Part shown: piece by piece, positions 9,733 to 17,104 of the stretch
Layout of the letters: each line of letters begins with the position of its first letter
Position numbering within the stretch: the stretch's first letter is position 1
Assembly (NCBI GenBank): GCA_016793245.1
Contig: JAEUHW010000063.1
Location: 1-35,513, forward strand
Reading direction: 5' to 3'
Length of the DNA: 35,513 nucleotides
Source of the DNA: Planctomycetota bacterium
GTDB taxonomy: Bacteria > Planctomycetota > UBA1135 > JADKAF01
Position numbers and translations under genes: made by a program
Notes under the pieces: generated by a model
The model's input: only the letters and a program-made list of their open reading frames with translations
Told to the model about the DNA's origin: nothing
The model's database searches: none

Positions 9733-11967
9733 TCAGCGGTCGCCGCCGACCACGGTCTCGACGCCGTTCGTCGTCGTGAGCTTGGTGGGGGTGGCGGTGC
9801 CGAGGTCGAGGAGGGCCGCTTGCGAGTAGAAGGCGGCGGCGACCACGGAGGGGTCCGGCGGCACGGCGATCGCGAGGCGCGCGAAGCCACTGCGACTGGT
9901 GGTGAAGGGCAGCGAGACAAGCTGGTTCACGAGGAGGTCGCAGCTGCCCATGCCGGCGCCGGCGAGATTCAGCCGCAGCGACTGGATGCCGATCCAGAGC
10001 ACACCGCTCGTGCCGGCGACGGCGTTGTCGACTTCGAAGGAGATCGAGTTGCCGATCTCGAGGGTTCCGGCGACATCGTGGGTCGGCGCGAGGTGATTCG
10101 TGCCGGGGCAGCCACCGCCGTAGAGGAGCTTCCGGCCGGCGACGTAGTGCGCGCAGCGATCGAGGATCTGGCTCTTCGAGCCGTGCAGCACCTCGCGGAT
10201 CTCGCGCACCTGATCCGGGCTCACGCGCAGGTAGCCGTTGCAGAGCGCCCAGTAGCTCATCACGTTGCTGCGATCGGGGCTGAAGGTGAAGTCGAGTCCC
10301 AGGGCAGGCACGTTGATGCGGATCTCGCGATCGAGATCGGCGGGGTTCCAGCCCAGGGCATGGAAGTAGTCGATGCCCGGATCCGGCGGCGTGTCCCAGG
10401 TGTCGCCGCCGTCGCCGTCGAGCGAGTCGGGAGTCGGGTTCGAGAGCGTGGCGAGGTACGCGGCGACGACGGCGTGCGGGTTGCTGGTGTTGCCGTACTC
10501 GATGCCGACGTGCGTGTGGTTCAAGCCGAAGTAGTGCCCGAGCTCGTGGGCGAGCAGCTTGATCCCCTGGATGGCATCGCCGTGGCCCGGCGTGTTCGGA
10601 TCGTGGAAGTACTGCGTCGTCACGGTGTTGTTGAAGCCCGGCATCGCGACGTAGTTCGCTTCCTCGCTGGAGAAACCGCTGCCCGTGGGGCTAGGGCTGT
10701 TTCCATAGCGGAAGAACACCACGATCTTGCAGGGATAGCGCAGCGCCCAGGTCTCGGCGGCCTGCTTGTGCACGTTGCACTGCGCTTCGCTCGTGAACTC
10801 GCGGCAGAGATCCAGCGTGTTGATCGTCGTGTTGCGCAGCACTTCGTAGTCCGTGCGCTCGTCGAACTCGATCCAGACACCGGCCTTCGCGTAGGTGATG
10901 TTCGCGCGATCGACCCACTGCCGAACTTCCGCCGGCGTGATCGCCGTCGCGCGCGCTCCGTCCGAGTCCATGCAGCGCACGGCGTGGATGCGCACGCGCA
11001 GCGTGCCGTCGTAGGCATAGATGCTCGTGCGCCCGGGCACGAAGTCACCGGCGACGAAGTGCAGCCAGCGCGACGAGGTCGAGCGCACGGTTTGCAGCGC
11101 CCAGCCGCCCGCGCCATCGGTGAACGCGAAGCGCGCTTCGCCGGCGGTGCGATCGTAGAAGCAGAGGTCGGTGTGCGAGGTGCCGCCGAAGTTCCCCGGC
11201 ACGATGAGATCCCAGGAGTTCCGGATGCCCACGTAGCCGCGGATCAGCGAGATGCCGCCGGTGCCGTTCGTCGACCAGAACTGCGCGATGCCGCGGATCC
11301 GCTCGTAGAAGAAGAGATCGGTGGTGCCGTTGCCATCGAAGTCACCGGGCACGATCTGGTCCCAGTTCTTCGACATCGTGGTCAGATGGCTCTGGAGGAG
11401 GATGTTGCCGCTGCCATCGGTGCGGAAGAACTTCCCTTCGCCGCGTGTGCGTGAGTAGAAGAAGAGATCCGTCGTACCGCTGCCGTCGAAGTTGCCGGGG
11501 ACGATCGTGTCGTATTGGTTCCAGCCGGTGTGGTTGCGGAGGAGCGCGATCGAGCCGCCGGCACCCGTCGTGTAGAAGCGCCCGATGCCGTTCGGCGCGT
11601 CGTAGAAGAGGAGGTCATCCTGCGACGACCCGCCGAACTGCCCGGCGACGATCTGATCCCAGCTCGTCGACCAGTTGGTGTGCGTGGCGTAGGTGGTGAG
11701 CGCACCCGTCGTGCTCGAGCTCAGGAACTTGCCCTCGCCCTGGATGCGGTCGTAGAGCAGCAGGTTCTCCCCTCCGGATCCGCCGAAGTGGCCGGGGATG
11801 GCTTGATGCCAGCTCGTTCGGAACCCATTCTCTGTGGAGAGGGTGGTCAACGAGCCCGCGCCGTTGGTGGTGAGGATCGACGCACTGGCTTGAGCGTCGG
11901 CCGCGCGAGCGGCGAGAGGAACGAGCAGCAGCGCCCCGATCAGGGCGCGGTTCGGCAGGAACGACAT
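9733..11967 (-). CDS. Secreted metzincin-type zinc protease with FG-GAP-like repeats
   Basis: 744 residues from the ATG at 11967 (GAGG seven bases upstream), with a signal peptide ending near residue 24. Residues about 30-310 hold five clear and one degenerate repeat of about 46 residues, each with WDQIVPGDFDGNGTTDLFFY-like text, as in FG-GAP/VCBS repeat proteins. Next comes a metalloprotease domain with the zinc site HELGHYFGLNH at 474-484 and a downstream Met-turn SNVMSYW (Met about 570), diagnostic of metzincins and most like the pappalysin/M43 group. The end is a Gly/Cys-rich domain (YGGGCPGTN, then VLWIGIQSLRLNLAGAG) shared with the neighbouring secreted protein. It probably cleaves extracellular protein; substrate unknown. 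The repeats may bind ligand or cell surface. Two palindromic repeats lie 62-173 bp upstream. Confidence 0.9.
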   Translation of the reverse strand: MSFLPNRALIGALLLVPLAARAADAQASASILTTNGAGSLTTLSTENGFRTSWHQAIPGHFGGSGGENLLLYDRIQGEGKFLSSSTTGALTTYATHTNWSTSWDQIVAGQFGGSSQDDLLFYDAPNGIGRFYTTGAGGSIALLRNHTGWNQYDTIVPGNFDGSGTTDLFFYSRTRGEGKFFRTDGSGNILLQSHLTTMSKNWDQIVPGDFDGNGTTDLFFYERIRGIAQFWSTNGTGGISLIRGYVGIRNSWDLIVPGNFGGTSHTDLCFYDRTAGEARFAFTDGAGGWALQTVRSTSSRWLHFVAGDFVPGRTSIYAYDGTLRVRIHAVRCMDSDGARATAITPAEVRQWVDRANITYAKAGVWIEFDERTDYEVLRNTTINTLDLCREFTSEAQCNVHKQAAETWALRYPCKIVVFFRYGNSPSPTGSGFSSEEANYVAMPGFNNTVTTQYFHDPNTPGHGDAIQGIKLLAHELGHYFGLNHTHVGIEYGNTSNPHAVVAAYLATLSNPTPDSLDGDGGDTWDTPPDPGIDYFHALGWNPADLDREIRINVPALGLDFTFSPDRSNVMSYWALCNGYLRVSPDQVREIREVLHGSKSQILDRCAHYVAGRKLLYGGGCPGTNHLAPTHDVAGTLEIGNSISFEVDNAVAGTSGVLWIGIQSLRLNLAGAGMGSCDLLVNQLVSLPFTTSRSGFARLAIAVPPDPSVVAAAFYSQAALLDLGTATPTKLTTTNGVETVVGGDR

Positions 11968-12028
11968 GTGGGACCTCGGAACATCTTCCAGAGGTCCCAT
12001 CCGCCGAGCGCACGCTCGCGTTACGCGC

Positions 12029-12067
12029 CATCGATCAAATAGGGGTCAGACCCCTTTTTGATCGATG
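12029..12067. repeat. Palindromic REP-like element, GGGGTC family, copy 1
   Basis: 39-bp palindrome with 19-bp arms around a single central base. The left arm is CATCGATCAAATAGGGGTC and the right arm is its reverse complement with one mismatch (CTTTTTG for CTATTTG). It shares the core AAATAGGGGTC-N-GACCCC with the copy at 12106-12140. It lies between the response regulator stop and the protease start, both minus. Confidence 0.85.
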
Positions 12068-12105
12068 GGGTCGTCGGTGACCACTCCGCCCGCGCCCTGC
12101 TGCTG

Positions 12106-12140
12106 CCGATCAAATAGGGGTCTGACCCCTATTTGATCGG
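12106..12140. repeat. Palindromic REP-like element, GGGGTC family, copy 2
   Basis: 35-bp perfect palindrome: 17-bp arms CCGATCAAATAGGGGTC and exact complement around a central T. It begins directly after the stop codon of the response regulator (TGA at 12143-12141), so it may also act as its transcription stop. It is separated from copy 1 by 38 bp. Confidence 0.88.
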
Positions 12141-12812
12141 TCAGGGGTCGAAGCGGTAGCCCACGCCGTGGACGGTGCGGAGGTGGCGGGGGTGGGCTGG
12201 GTCGGTCTCGAGCTTCTGGCGGAGCTGGAAGACGTGGGTGTCGATCGTGCGCGTGGTTGGCGCGGCGTCGCGGCCCCAGATCGCGTCGAGGAGCTCCTCG
12301 CGGCGGAAGGCGCGGCCGGGGTGCTGCACGAGATAGCGCAGGAGCTCAGCCTCCTTCGCGACCAGAGGAACGCGCTCGGCGCCGCGGCGGATCTCGAAGG
12401 CCTCGAAGTCCACGATCACCGCGCCGATCTCGAGGCGCGCCGCGGGAGTGGTCGTGCGGCGCAGCACCGCCTCGATGCGCGCGAGCAGCTCCTGCAGGGA
12501 GAACGGCTTCACGAGGTAGTCGTCCGCGCCGAGGCGCAGCCCCAAGATGCGCTGGCGCTCCTCGCCGCGCGCGCTCGCGATCAGGATCGGCGTCGCATCG
12601 CCGCGCCCGCGCAGCTCGCGCACGAGCTCGGTGCCTTCGCCATCCGGCAGCAGCACGTCGAGCACGATCGCGGCGACGTCGCCGCGCGCGAGCAGCGCGC
12701 GTGCCGCAGCGAGGTTCGCCGCGGTGGACACGACGAACTCCTGCGTCGCGAAGAAGTCGGCGAGCGTCTCGCGGATCCGCTCTTCGTCCTCGACGATGAG
12801 CAGGCGCTTCAT
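12141..12812 (-). CDS. OmpR/PhoB-family response regulator
   Basis: 223 residues. The receiver domain (about 1-115) has the acidic pocket VEDE (8-9), phospho-acceptor Asp52 in VLDVLLPDGEG and the conserved Lys102 in YLVKPF. The winged-helix DNA-binding domain (about 125-223) ends with RTIDTHVFQLRQKLETD and RTVHGVGYRF, the OmpR/PhoB recognition-helix and wing region. The ATG at 12812 overlaps the sensor kinase stop as ATGA, so the two are translationally coupled and form one system. TGTCA repeats with the 11-bp spacing of a Pho box lie upstream of the operon, suggesting autoregulation. Phosphate sensing is not proven; no pho or pst genes are in view. Confidence 0.96.
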   Translation of the reverse strand: MKRLLIVEDEERIRETLADFFATQEFVVSTAANLAAARALLARGDVAAIVLDVLLPDGEGTELVRELRGRGDATPILIASARGEERQRILGLRLGADDYLVKPFSLQELLARIEAVLRRTTTPAARLEIGAVIVDFEAFEIRRGAERVPLVAKEAELLRYLVQHPGRAFRREELLDAIWGRDAAPTTRTIDTHVFQLRQKLETDPAHPRHLRTVHGVGYRFDP

Positions 12813-14563
12813 CGGGACTCGACCTTCCGCAGTGGCAAGCGGAGCCGGAAGATCGAGCCACCGCCTTCGCGCGGCGCGAACTCCGCCGTCCCGCCGTGTA
12901 GCCGCGCCGCTTCGCGCACCAGCGCCAGCCCCAAGCCGCTGCCCGGCTTCGTCGCCGACGCCGCGCCGCGCTGGAAGGGCTCGAAGATCCGCGCGCGCTC
13001 CTCGGGCGGAACGCCGGGTCCGCGATCGAGCACGGCGAGCACGCAGGCATCGCGCTCGCACGCGACCTCGAGCTCGATCGCGCTCGCGCGCGGGGCGTGG
13101 CGCGCGCAGTTCTCGAGCAGGTTCGCGAGCGCGGTCTCGAGCAGCGCTGGATCGAGCTGCAGCGAGGGCATATCGCGCGGCGCGCGGACCTCGACCTTCT
13201 GCCCCGCGAGGCGCAGCGCCCCGCGTCCTGCGCGCAGGCCACGCGCGAGCACCGCGCGCAACGAGACCTCGCGCGGCTCGAAGGGCAGGCGCCCCCGCGA
13301 GAGGCGCGCGAAGTCGAGCACGCGCTGCACGAGCTGCGAGAGCCGCTCGATCTCGGCGCGGAGCCCGCGGTGATAGCGCGCGAGCTTCTCCGGCGGAACC
13401 TTGCCGCTCGCCAGCATCTCCGCTTGCAGCGCCGCCGCGGTGAGCGGGGTGCGCAGCTCGTGCGAGACGCGGTCGACGAACTCGCTCTTCAAGCGCGCGA
13501 GCCGCGCTTCGCGGAGCGCCACGCGCAGCGCGAGCGCATGGCCGAGCAGGAACGCGAGCAGCGCGAGCGCGAAGAGCGCGAGCTCGAGGCGCTCGATCCA
13601 GATTGCCGGTGCCGTGCCGCGCAGATCGGCCTTCACTCTGCCATCGACCAGCTCGAGGCGGAGATGTGGTGCGAGACGCTCTGCTTCCACCAGCGTGGCG
13701 CGCAGGAGTTCCTGGGCGCGTGAGATGGAGAGCACGCGCGCGCTGCCGTCGTCGAGCGGATGGAACCACGCGAGCTCTTCGAAGGGGGCCGAGACGCGCT
13801 CCCAGGTCTCGCCCTCCTCAAAGCGCTGCACGATGCGGGCCGCCGCAGCGAACAGGCTCTCTTCCGGCGTGGGAGCGAGCCCGAGCTCGCGCAGGAACTG
13901 GAGCACAGCGCTCGCGGCGGCAGCGGGCAACGCGAGCTCGCCGCGGAGGAGACGTGCGCGCGTGATCTGCGCCGGCGCGAGATCCCCCGTCTCTGCGGCG
14001 AAGCGCGCCTCCGTCAGAGCGGCGAGCAGCGCGGTCGAGAGCGGGCCCTCGCTCTCGAGCGCGCTCGTGCCGAGCGTCGTGAGGATCGCGCGCGCCTCTG
14101 CGCTCCGTCCGGCCGCATGCAACGCGCGCGCCTCCGCGAGCCGCGCTTCCGCGCTCCACGCCGTGGGCGACTCCGCGTGCGCGAGCTCGAAGAAGCGCAG
14201 CGCCTCTTCCGCGGCGCCGCGCCGCTCGGCGTCGAGGGCGAGCTCGAGCGCCAGGCTCGGCGCGGCTCCCCGCGGAGCAGGGGCACGCCACGCCGCGAAG
14301 GGGCGCCACGTGCCGCTCTCGAGGTCGCGCTCCAGGCGCATCGCCTCGGCGAGCTCCGGCGCGTCCAACGCGCTCTGCCAGCTCGACAGGGCCCGCGCTG
14401 CGGCATCCACGAGCTCGCGCCGCGTGCTTGCCGCGACCTCGGCTGCGACCCCCCGCGCCCGCAGCGCTAGCGCGGTAGAGGCGAGCGCGAGCGGCGCGAT
14501 CCACGCCAAAGCCAAGAGTCCCCAAGGGACCCTTCCACCACGATCTCGATCGCGTTGTGACAT
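12809..14563 (-). CDS. Membrane sensor histidine kinase with large extracytoplasmic TPR-like domain
   Basis: 584 residues. Membrane helices at about 13-35 and 325-347 flank a sensor of about 290 residues. Within it, residues about 103-215 are Ala/Leu-rich paired helices (ALELALDAERRGAAEEALRF, then WSAEARLAEARALHAAGR) resembling TPR or other alpha-solenoid repeats. The kinase core follows directly, with no recognisable HAMP domain: H-box SHELRTP (His368), N-box NLLENC (Asn485), G1 DRGPGV (Asp513) and G2 GSGLGLAL (541-548). It should autophosphorylate and transfer phosphate to the coupled response regulator. It diverges from a secreted HEAT-repeat gene; that protein or another periplasmic partner could be the ligand (inference). 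No strong ribosome binding site is visible before the ATG. Confidence 0.95.
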   Translation of the reverse strand: MSQRDRDRGGRVPWGLLALAWIAPLALASTALALRARGVAAEVAASTRRELVDAAARALSSWQSALDAPELAEAMRLERDLESGTWRPFAAWRAPAPRGAAPSLALELALDAERRGAAEEALRFFELAHAESPTAWSAEARLAEARALHAAGRSAEARAILTTLGTSALESEGPLSTALLAALTEARFAAETGDLAPAQITRARLLRGELALPAAAASAVLQFLRELGLAPTPEESLFAAAARIVQRFEEGETWERVSAPFEELAWFHPLDDGSARVLSISRAQELLRATLVEAERLAPHLRLELVDGRVKADLRGTAPAIWIERLELALFALALLAFLLGHALALRVALREARLARLKSEFVDRVSHELRTPLTAAALQAEMLASGKVPPEKLARYHRGLRAEIERLSQLVQRVLDFARLSRGRLPFEPREVSLRAVLARGLRAGRGALRLAGQKVEVRAPRDMPSLQLDPALLETALANLLENCARHAPRASAIELEVACERDACVLAVLDRGPGVPPEERARIFEPFQRGAASATKPGSGLGLALVREAARLHGGTAEFAPREGGGSIFRLRLPLRKVESR

Positions 14564-14591
14564 GAGGGCAATCTACGCGCCCCGTGCGCCG

Positions 14592-14663
14592 AGTTGTCAG
14601 CGCGCTGTCAATCTCAGCTCGACGCGCCGGCGGTCGACCTGAATTGTCACCGCGCTGACAACT
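14592..14663. promoter_or_regulatory. Candidate response-regulator operator: paired TGTCA repeats
   Basis: In the divergent region, TTGTCA (14594) and CTGTCA (14605) are spaced 11 bp. TTGTCA (14644) and CTGACA (14655) repeat the same spacing 50 bp on. An 11-bp period of CTGTCA-like half sites is how PhoB-type regulators bind. The outer parts (AGTTGTCAGCGCG at 14592 and its exact complement at 14651-14663) also form a 13-bp inverted repeat. Binding is inferred, not shown. Confidence 0.55.
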
Positions 14664-14714
14664 CCCGGGGCTCGAGCCGCGATCCTGCGCTCGGGCTCGA
14701 ACGGGAGGACCGAC

Positions 14715-16889
14715 ATGAGCATGCTGATCACATGGACGCTGGGGGCGCTCGCCTTGGTGCCGGCGCAAGACGAAGGGCGCGCCGCCGCGGTGCGCGCGCA
14801 GCTCGAGAAGGACGTGCAGGGGAAGGCGCCGGCGGCACAGGCTCCGGCGCAGGATGTTTTTCGACAGGCGGACCCGATCCTCGCGCTGCTCCAGCAGCTC
14901 GAGACCGACGGATCCGGGACCGCCAACGCCGCGCGGATCAAGTTGCGTCAGCTCGGCAGCGCGGTGCGCCCGATCCTGCCGCGCTACCTCGGGGAGCTCT
15001 CGCCGATCGCGCTGCGCGAGACGCTGGCGTTCCTGCTGGACGAGGCGCCGGATGCGGACGCGGTGGCGGCGCTGGAGCGCTTGCTCGGCGGCGCAGATCC
15101 CGTGGCGCGCGTCATCGTGGCTCGCGGCCTCGACGATGTGCGCGGACCGGCCCGAGCGGGACTGATCGATCGCGCGCTCGCGGGCGCGGACCCGCGCGTG
15201 CGCCACGAAGCGTTGCGCGCACTCGGGCGCGTGGAGCAGATGGATCCGCGCCTCGCGACGGCGGTCGGCGAGCTCGCGCGCTCGGAGAACAGCGAAGAGC
15301 GGCGACTCGCGGCCGAGCTCTGCGGCTCGATCGCACTGCGAGAGCGCAGCGAGGTCGGAGCCATCGTCGATGCGCTCGTCGGCGACGCCGAGCTCGAGGT
15401 GCGCCGCGCGGCGATCGAAGCGTGGCTGGAGCGGTCGACCAAGGCGACTGAGATGCAAGCACTCGCGTTCCGCGAGCGTCTCGCGGGCGAGGTGGAGCGC
15501 CAGTCCTTCTTGCGCTCGGTGTACTCACGCGAGAAGCCTTGGCCGCAGCTCTACGATCGCGAGCCGGAGATCCTGGTGCGTTGGCTGCGTCACGAGATCC
15601 AAGCCGTCGTCCAGCGACACCTGAGGTCGCTCGCGCCAGAGACCTTGGTCGCCTGCGCGGCGGCTGCGCCACAGGAGTGCTCGAACGGGGTCTTCGCCGA
15701 GCTCGATCGACGTGCAAGCTCCGTGGGAGTAGATCTCGCGCTCTCCGAACTCGAGAGCGCGCGGAGCAGGAGCGATCTGTTCGAGTACGTGCGCAAGCTG
15801 GCGCCGGAGCGTCTCGTGCCGCTCGGCAAACGCTTGATCACGCAGCATTGGACCTGGGAATTCTACGAGTCACATGCCGATGCCGACACGGCGCGCGCCG
15901 CGCTCGACTTCATGCGCAGCTATCGCCAAGGACACGATTCGCGCGGGCTCCAACGCATCGTGCGCGATCGCAGCGACGCCTCGTGCTTCGAAGCGTTGCT
16001 CGAAGCGGTTCCGCCTCGCGAGCCGAATGAACCCGATGCACCTTGGACGGGCGCGGTGCGCGCCGCGCTCGTGCGGCTCGCGGGACCCGAGCAGCTCGCG
16101 ATCGTGCTGCAGCGCTGCACGGAGATCGACGCGGAGACGCTGCAGAACTTGCTCGACGCGCTGCGTCCGCATTGGAAGCCGGAGCATGCGCCGCTGCTGG
16201 TGGCCGCGGCCGAGCGCACCATCGCGAGCCGGAACCTCCTGCACAGCGGCCTCGCCGACGTACTGGCAACTCGAGTGGGGCCCCCGGGGCGCGCGGCGCT
16301 GCTGCGCTTCGTCGAAGCTGCGACCGAGAACGCCGCGTTCGGCCCCTGGCGAGCCTTGATCCGTTCGGCCGCCGCGGAGGAGCAGCGCGCCTTGCTGCTA
16401 CACGCGCTCGCTCCTAACGCTCCGCCGAAGCTCGCCGAGGAAGCGTTGGAGAACTACGCGGCCGTGATCGCCGCGGATGCCGAGCTGCGCAACCTCGCCA
16501 CGCCGTGGTTCGCACGCGGTCAGGCCACCGAGGTTCTCATCCGAGATTGGCCACGGCTCGTTCCGCCGGAGGTTCGTAGCGCCGAGGTGCGGAAGCTCGT
16601 CGCCGCGCTGCGCTCGAGCAAGGACGGCCACGTCCGCACCGCCGCCGTGATGATGCTCGGCTACCTCCGCGGCCCGGAGGTCGTCGCCGAGATCGCGCCG
16701 TTCCTCGACGATCCCGCGACCAAGAACAGCGCGATCCAAGCGCTCCAGCAGACCGGCGAACGCGACGCCGTCCCGCTCATCATCGAATGCCTGCGCGATC
16801 CGAGCGAAGAAGCCCGCGCCTTGGCCAAGCAAGCCCTCGAAGCGCTCGAGCTCTACTTCGAGGCGAAGGAGCGCTGGGAGAAGCGCTGA
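14715..16889 (+). CDS. Exported HEAT-repeat protein
   Basis: 724 residues. GGGAGG lies six bases before the ATG at 14715. A short signal peptide (MSMLITWTLGALALVPAQ) predicts export. Residues about 60-240 are HEAT-like helical pairs (for example DPVARVIVARGLDDVRGPAR, DPRVRHEALRALGRV). The middle is helical without clear periodicity, and residues about 630-715 return to clear HEAT units (KDGHVRTAAVMMLGYLRGPE). Such alpha-solenoids act as protein-binding scaffolds; no enzymatic motif is present. It is transcribed away from the two-component system across 151 bp containing the operator-like repeats, so it is the most likely target of that regulator. Three 38-bp repeats follow its stop. Confidence 0.88.
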   Translation: MSMLITWTLGALALVPAQDEGRAAAVRAQLEKDVQGKAPAAQAPAQDVFRQADPILALLQQLETDGSGTANAARIKLRQLGSAVRPILPRYLGELSPIALRETLAFLLDEAPDADAVAALERLLGGADPVARVIVARGLDDVRGPARAGLIDRALAGADPRVRHEALRALGRVEQMDPRLATAVGELARSENSEERRLAAELCGSIALRERSEVGAIVDALVGDAELEVRRAAIEAWLERSTKATEMQALAFRERLAGEVERQSFLRSVYSREKPWPQLYDREPEILVRWLRHEIQAVVQRHLRSLAPETLVACAAAAPQECSNGVFAELDRRASSVGVDLALSELESARSRSDLFEYVRKLAPERLVPLGKRLITQHWTWEFYESHADADTARAALDFMRSYRQGHDSRGLQRIVRDRSDASCFEALLEAVPPREPNEPDAPWTGAVRAALVRLAGPEQLAIVLQRCTEIDAETLQNLLDALRPHWKPEHAPLLVAAAERTIASRNLLHSGLADVLATRVGPPGRAALLRFVEAATENAAFGPWRALIRSAAAEEQRALLLHALAPNAPPKLAEEALENYAAVIAADAELRNLATPWFARGQATEVLIRDWPRLVPPEVRSAEVRKLVAALRSSKDGHVRTAAVMMLGYLRGPEVVAEIAPFLDDPATKNSAIQALQQTGERDAVPLIIECLRDPSEEARALAKQALEALELYFEAKERWEKR

Positions 16890-16906
16890 CCCTCCCTCTT
16901 CCCGCC

Positions 16907-16944
16907 ACCCCGGACGTACGGTGCCAGGAACATTTTCACCGGGG
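16907..16944 (+). repeat. 38-bp repeat, GTGCCAGGAAC family, copy 1 (forward)
   Basis: Begins ACCCCGGACGTACGGTGCC and ends TTTTCACCGGGG, so its ends CCCCGG/CCGGGG can pair. It faces copy 2 in inverted orientation across a 38-bp spacer, giving a long possible hairpin 18 bp after the HEAT gene stop that could act as a terminator. Confidence 0.9.
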
Positions 16945-16982
16945 GCGCGGGGCGACGAGGCGAGCGGGCCGCGCGTCCTCGA

Positions 16983-17020
16983 CCCCGGTGAAAACGTTCC
17001 TGGCACCGTACGTCCGGGGT
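16983..17020 (-). repeat. 38-bp repeat, GTGCCAGGAAC family, copy 2 (inverted)
   Basis: Exact reverse complement of copy 1 except for one base (AACGTTCC here, AATGTTCC in the reverse complement of copy 1). Confidence 0.9.
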
Positions 17021-17049
17021 AATCGACGGCGTGTCGGTGGGGTGAGCGA

Positions 17050-17087
17050 CCCCGGTGAAAATGTTCCTGGCACCGTACGTCCGGGGT
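17050..17087 (-). repeat. 38-bp repeat, GTGCCAGGAAC family, copy 3 (inverted)
   Basis: Identical to the reverse complement of copy 1 and in the same orientation as copy 2, 29 bp after it. It ends only 17 bp before the start codon of the isomerase-like gene, leaving little room for an ordinary promoter and leader. Confidence 0.9.
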
Positions 17088-17104
17088 CGTAGCATTCGCG
17101 CGCC

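Noticed and set aside
9598..11454. 618-residue plus-strand frame opposite the protease
   Set aside because: Composition is His/Arg/Val-rich antisense; the minus strand has signal peptide, repeats and a full zinc site.
12813..13769. N-terminal extension of the response regulator
   Set aside because: It overlaps the sensor kinase in another frame and is Arg/Ala-rich nonsense; the ATG at 12812 opens a normal receiver domain.
16907..17087. CRISPR array (38-bp repeats with 29-38 bp spacers)
   Set aside because: Only three copies, the first is inverted relative to the other two, spacers differ in length, and no cas gene is present.
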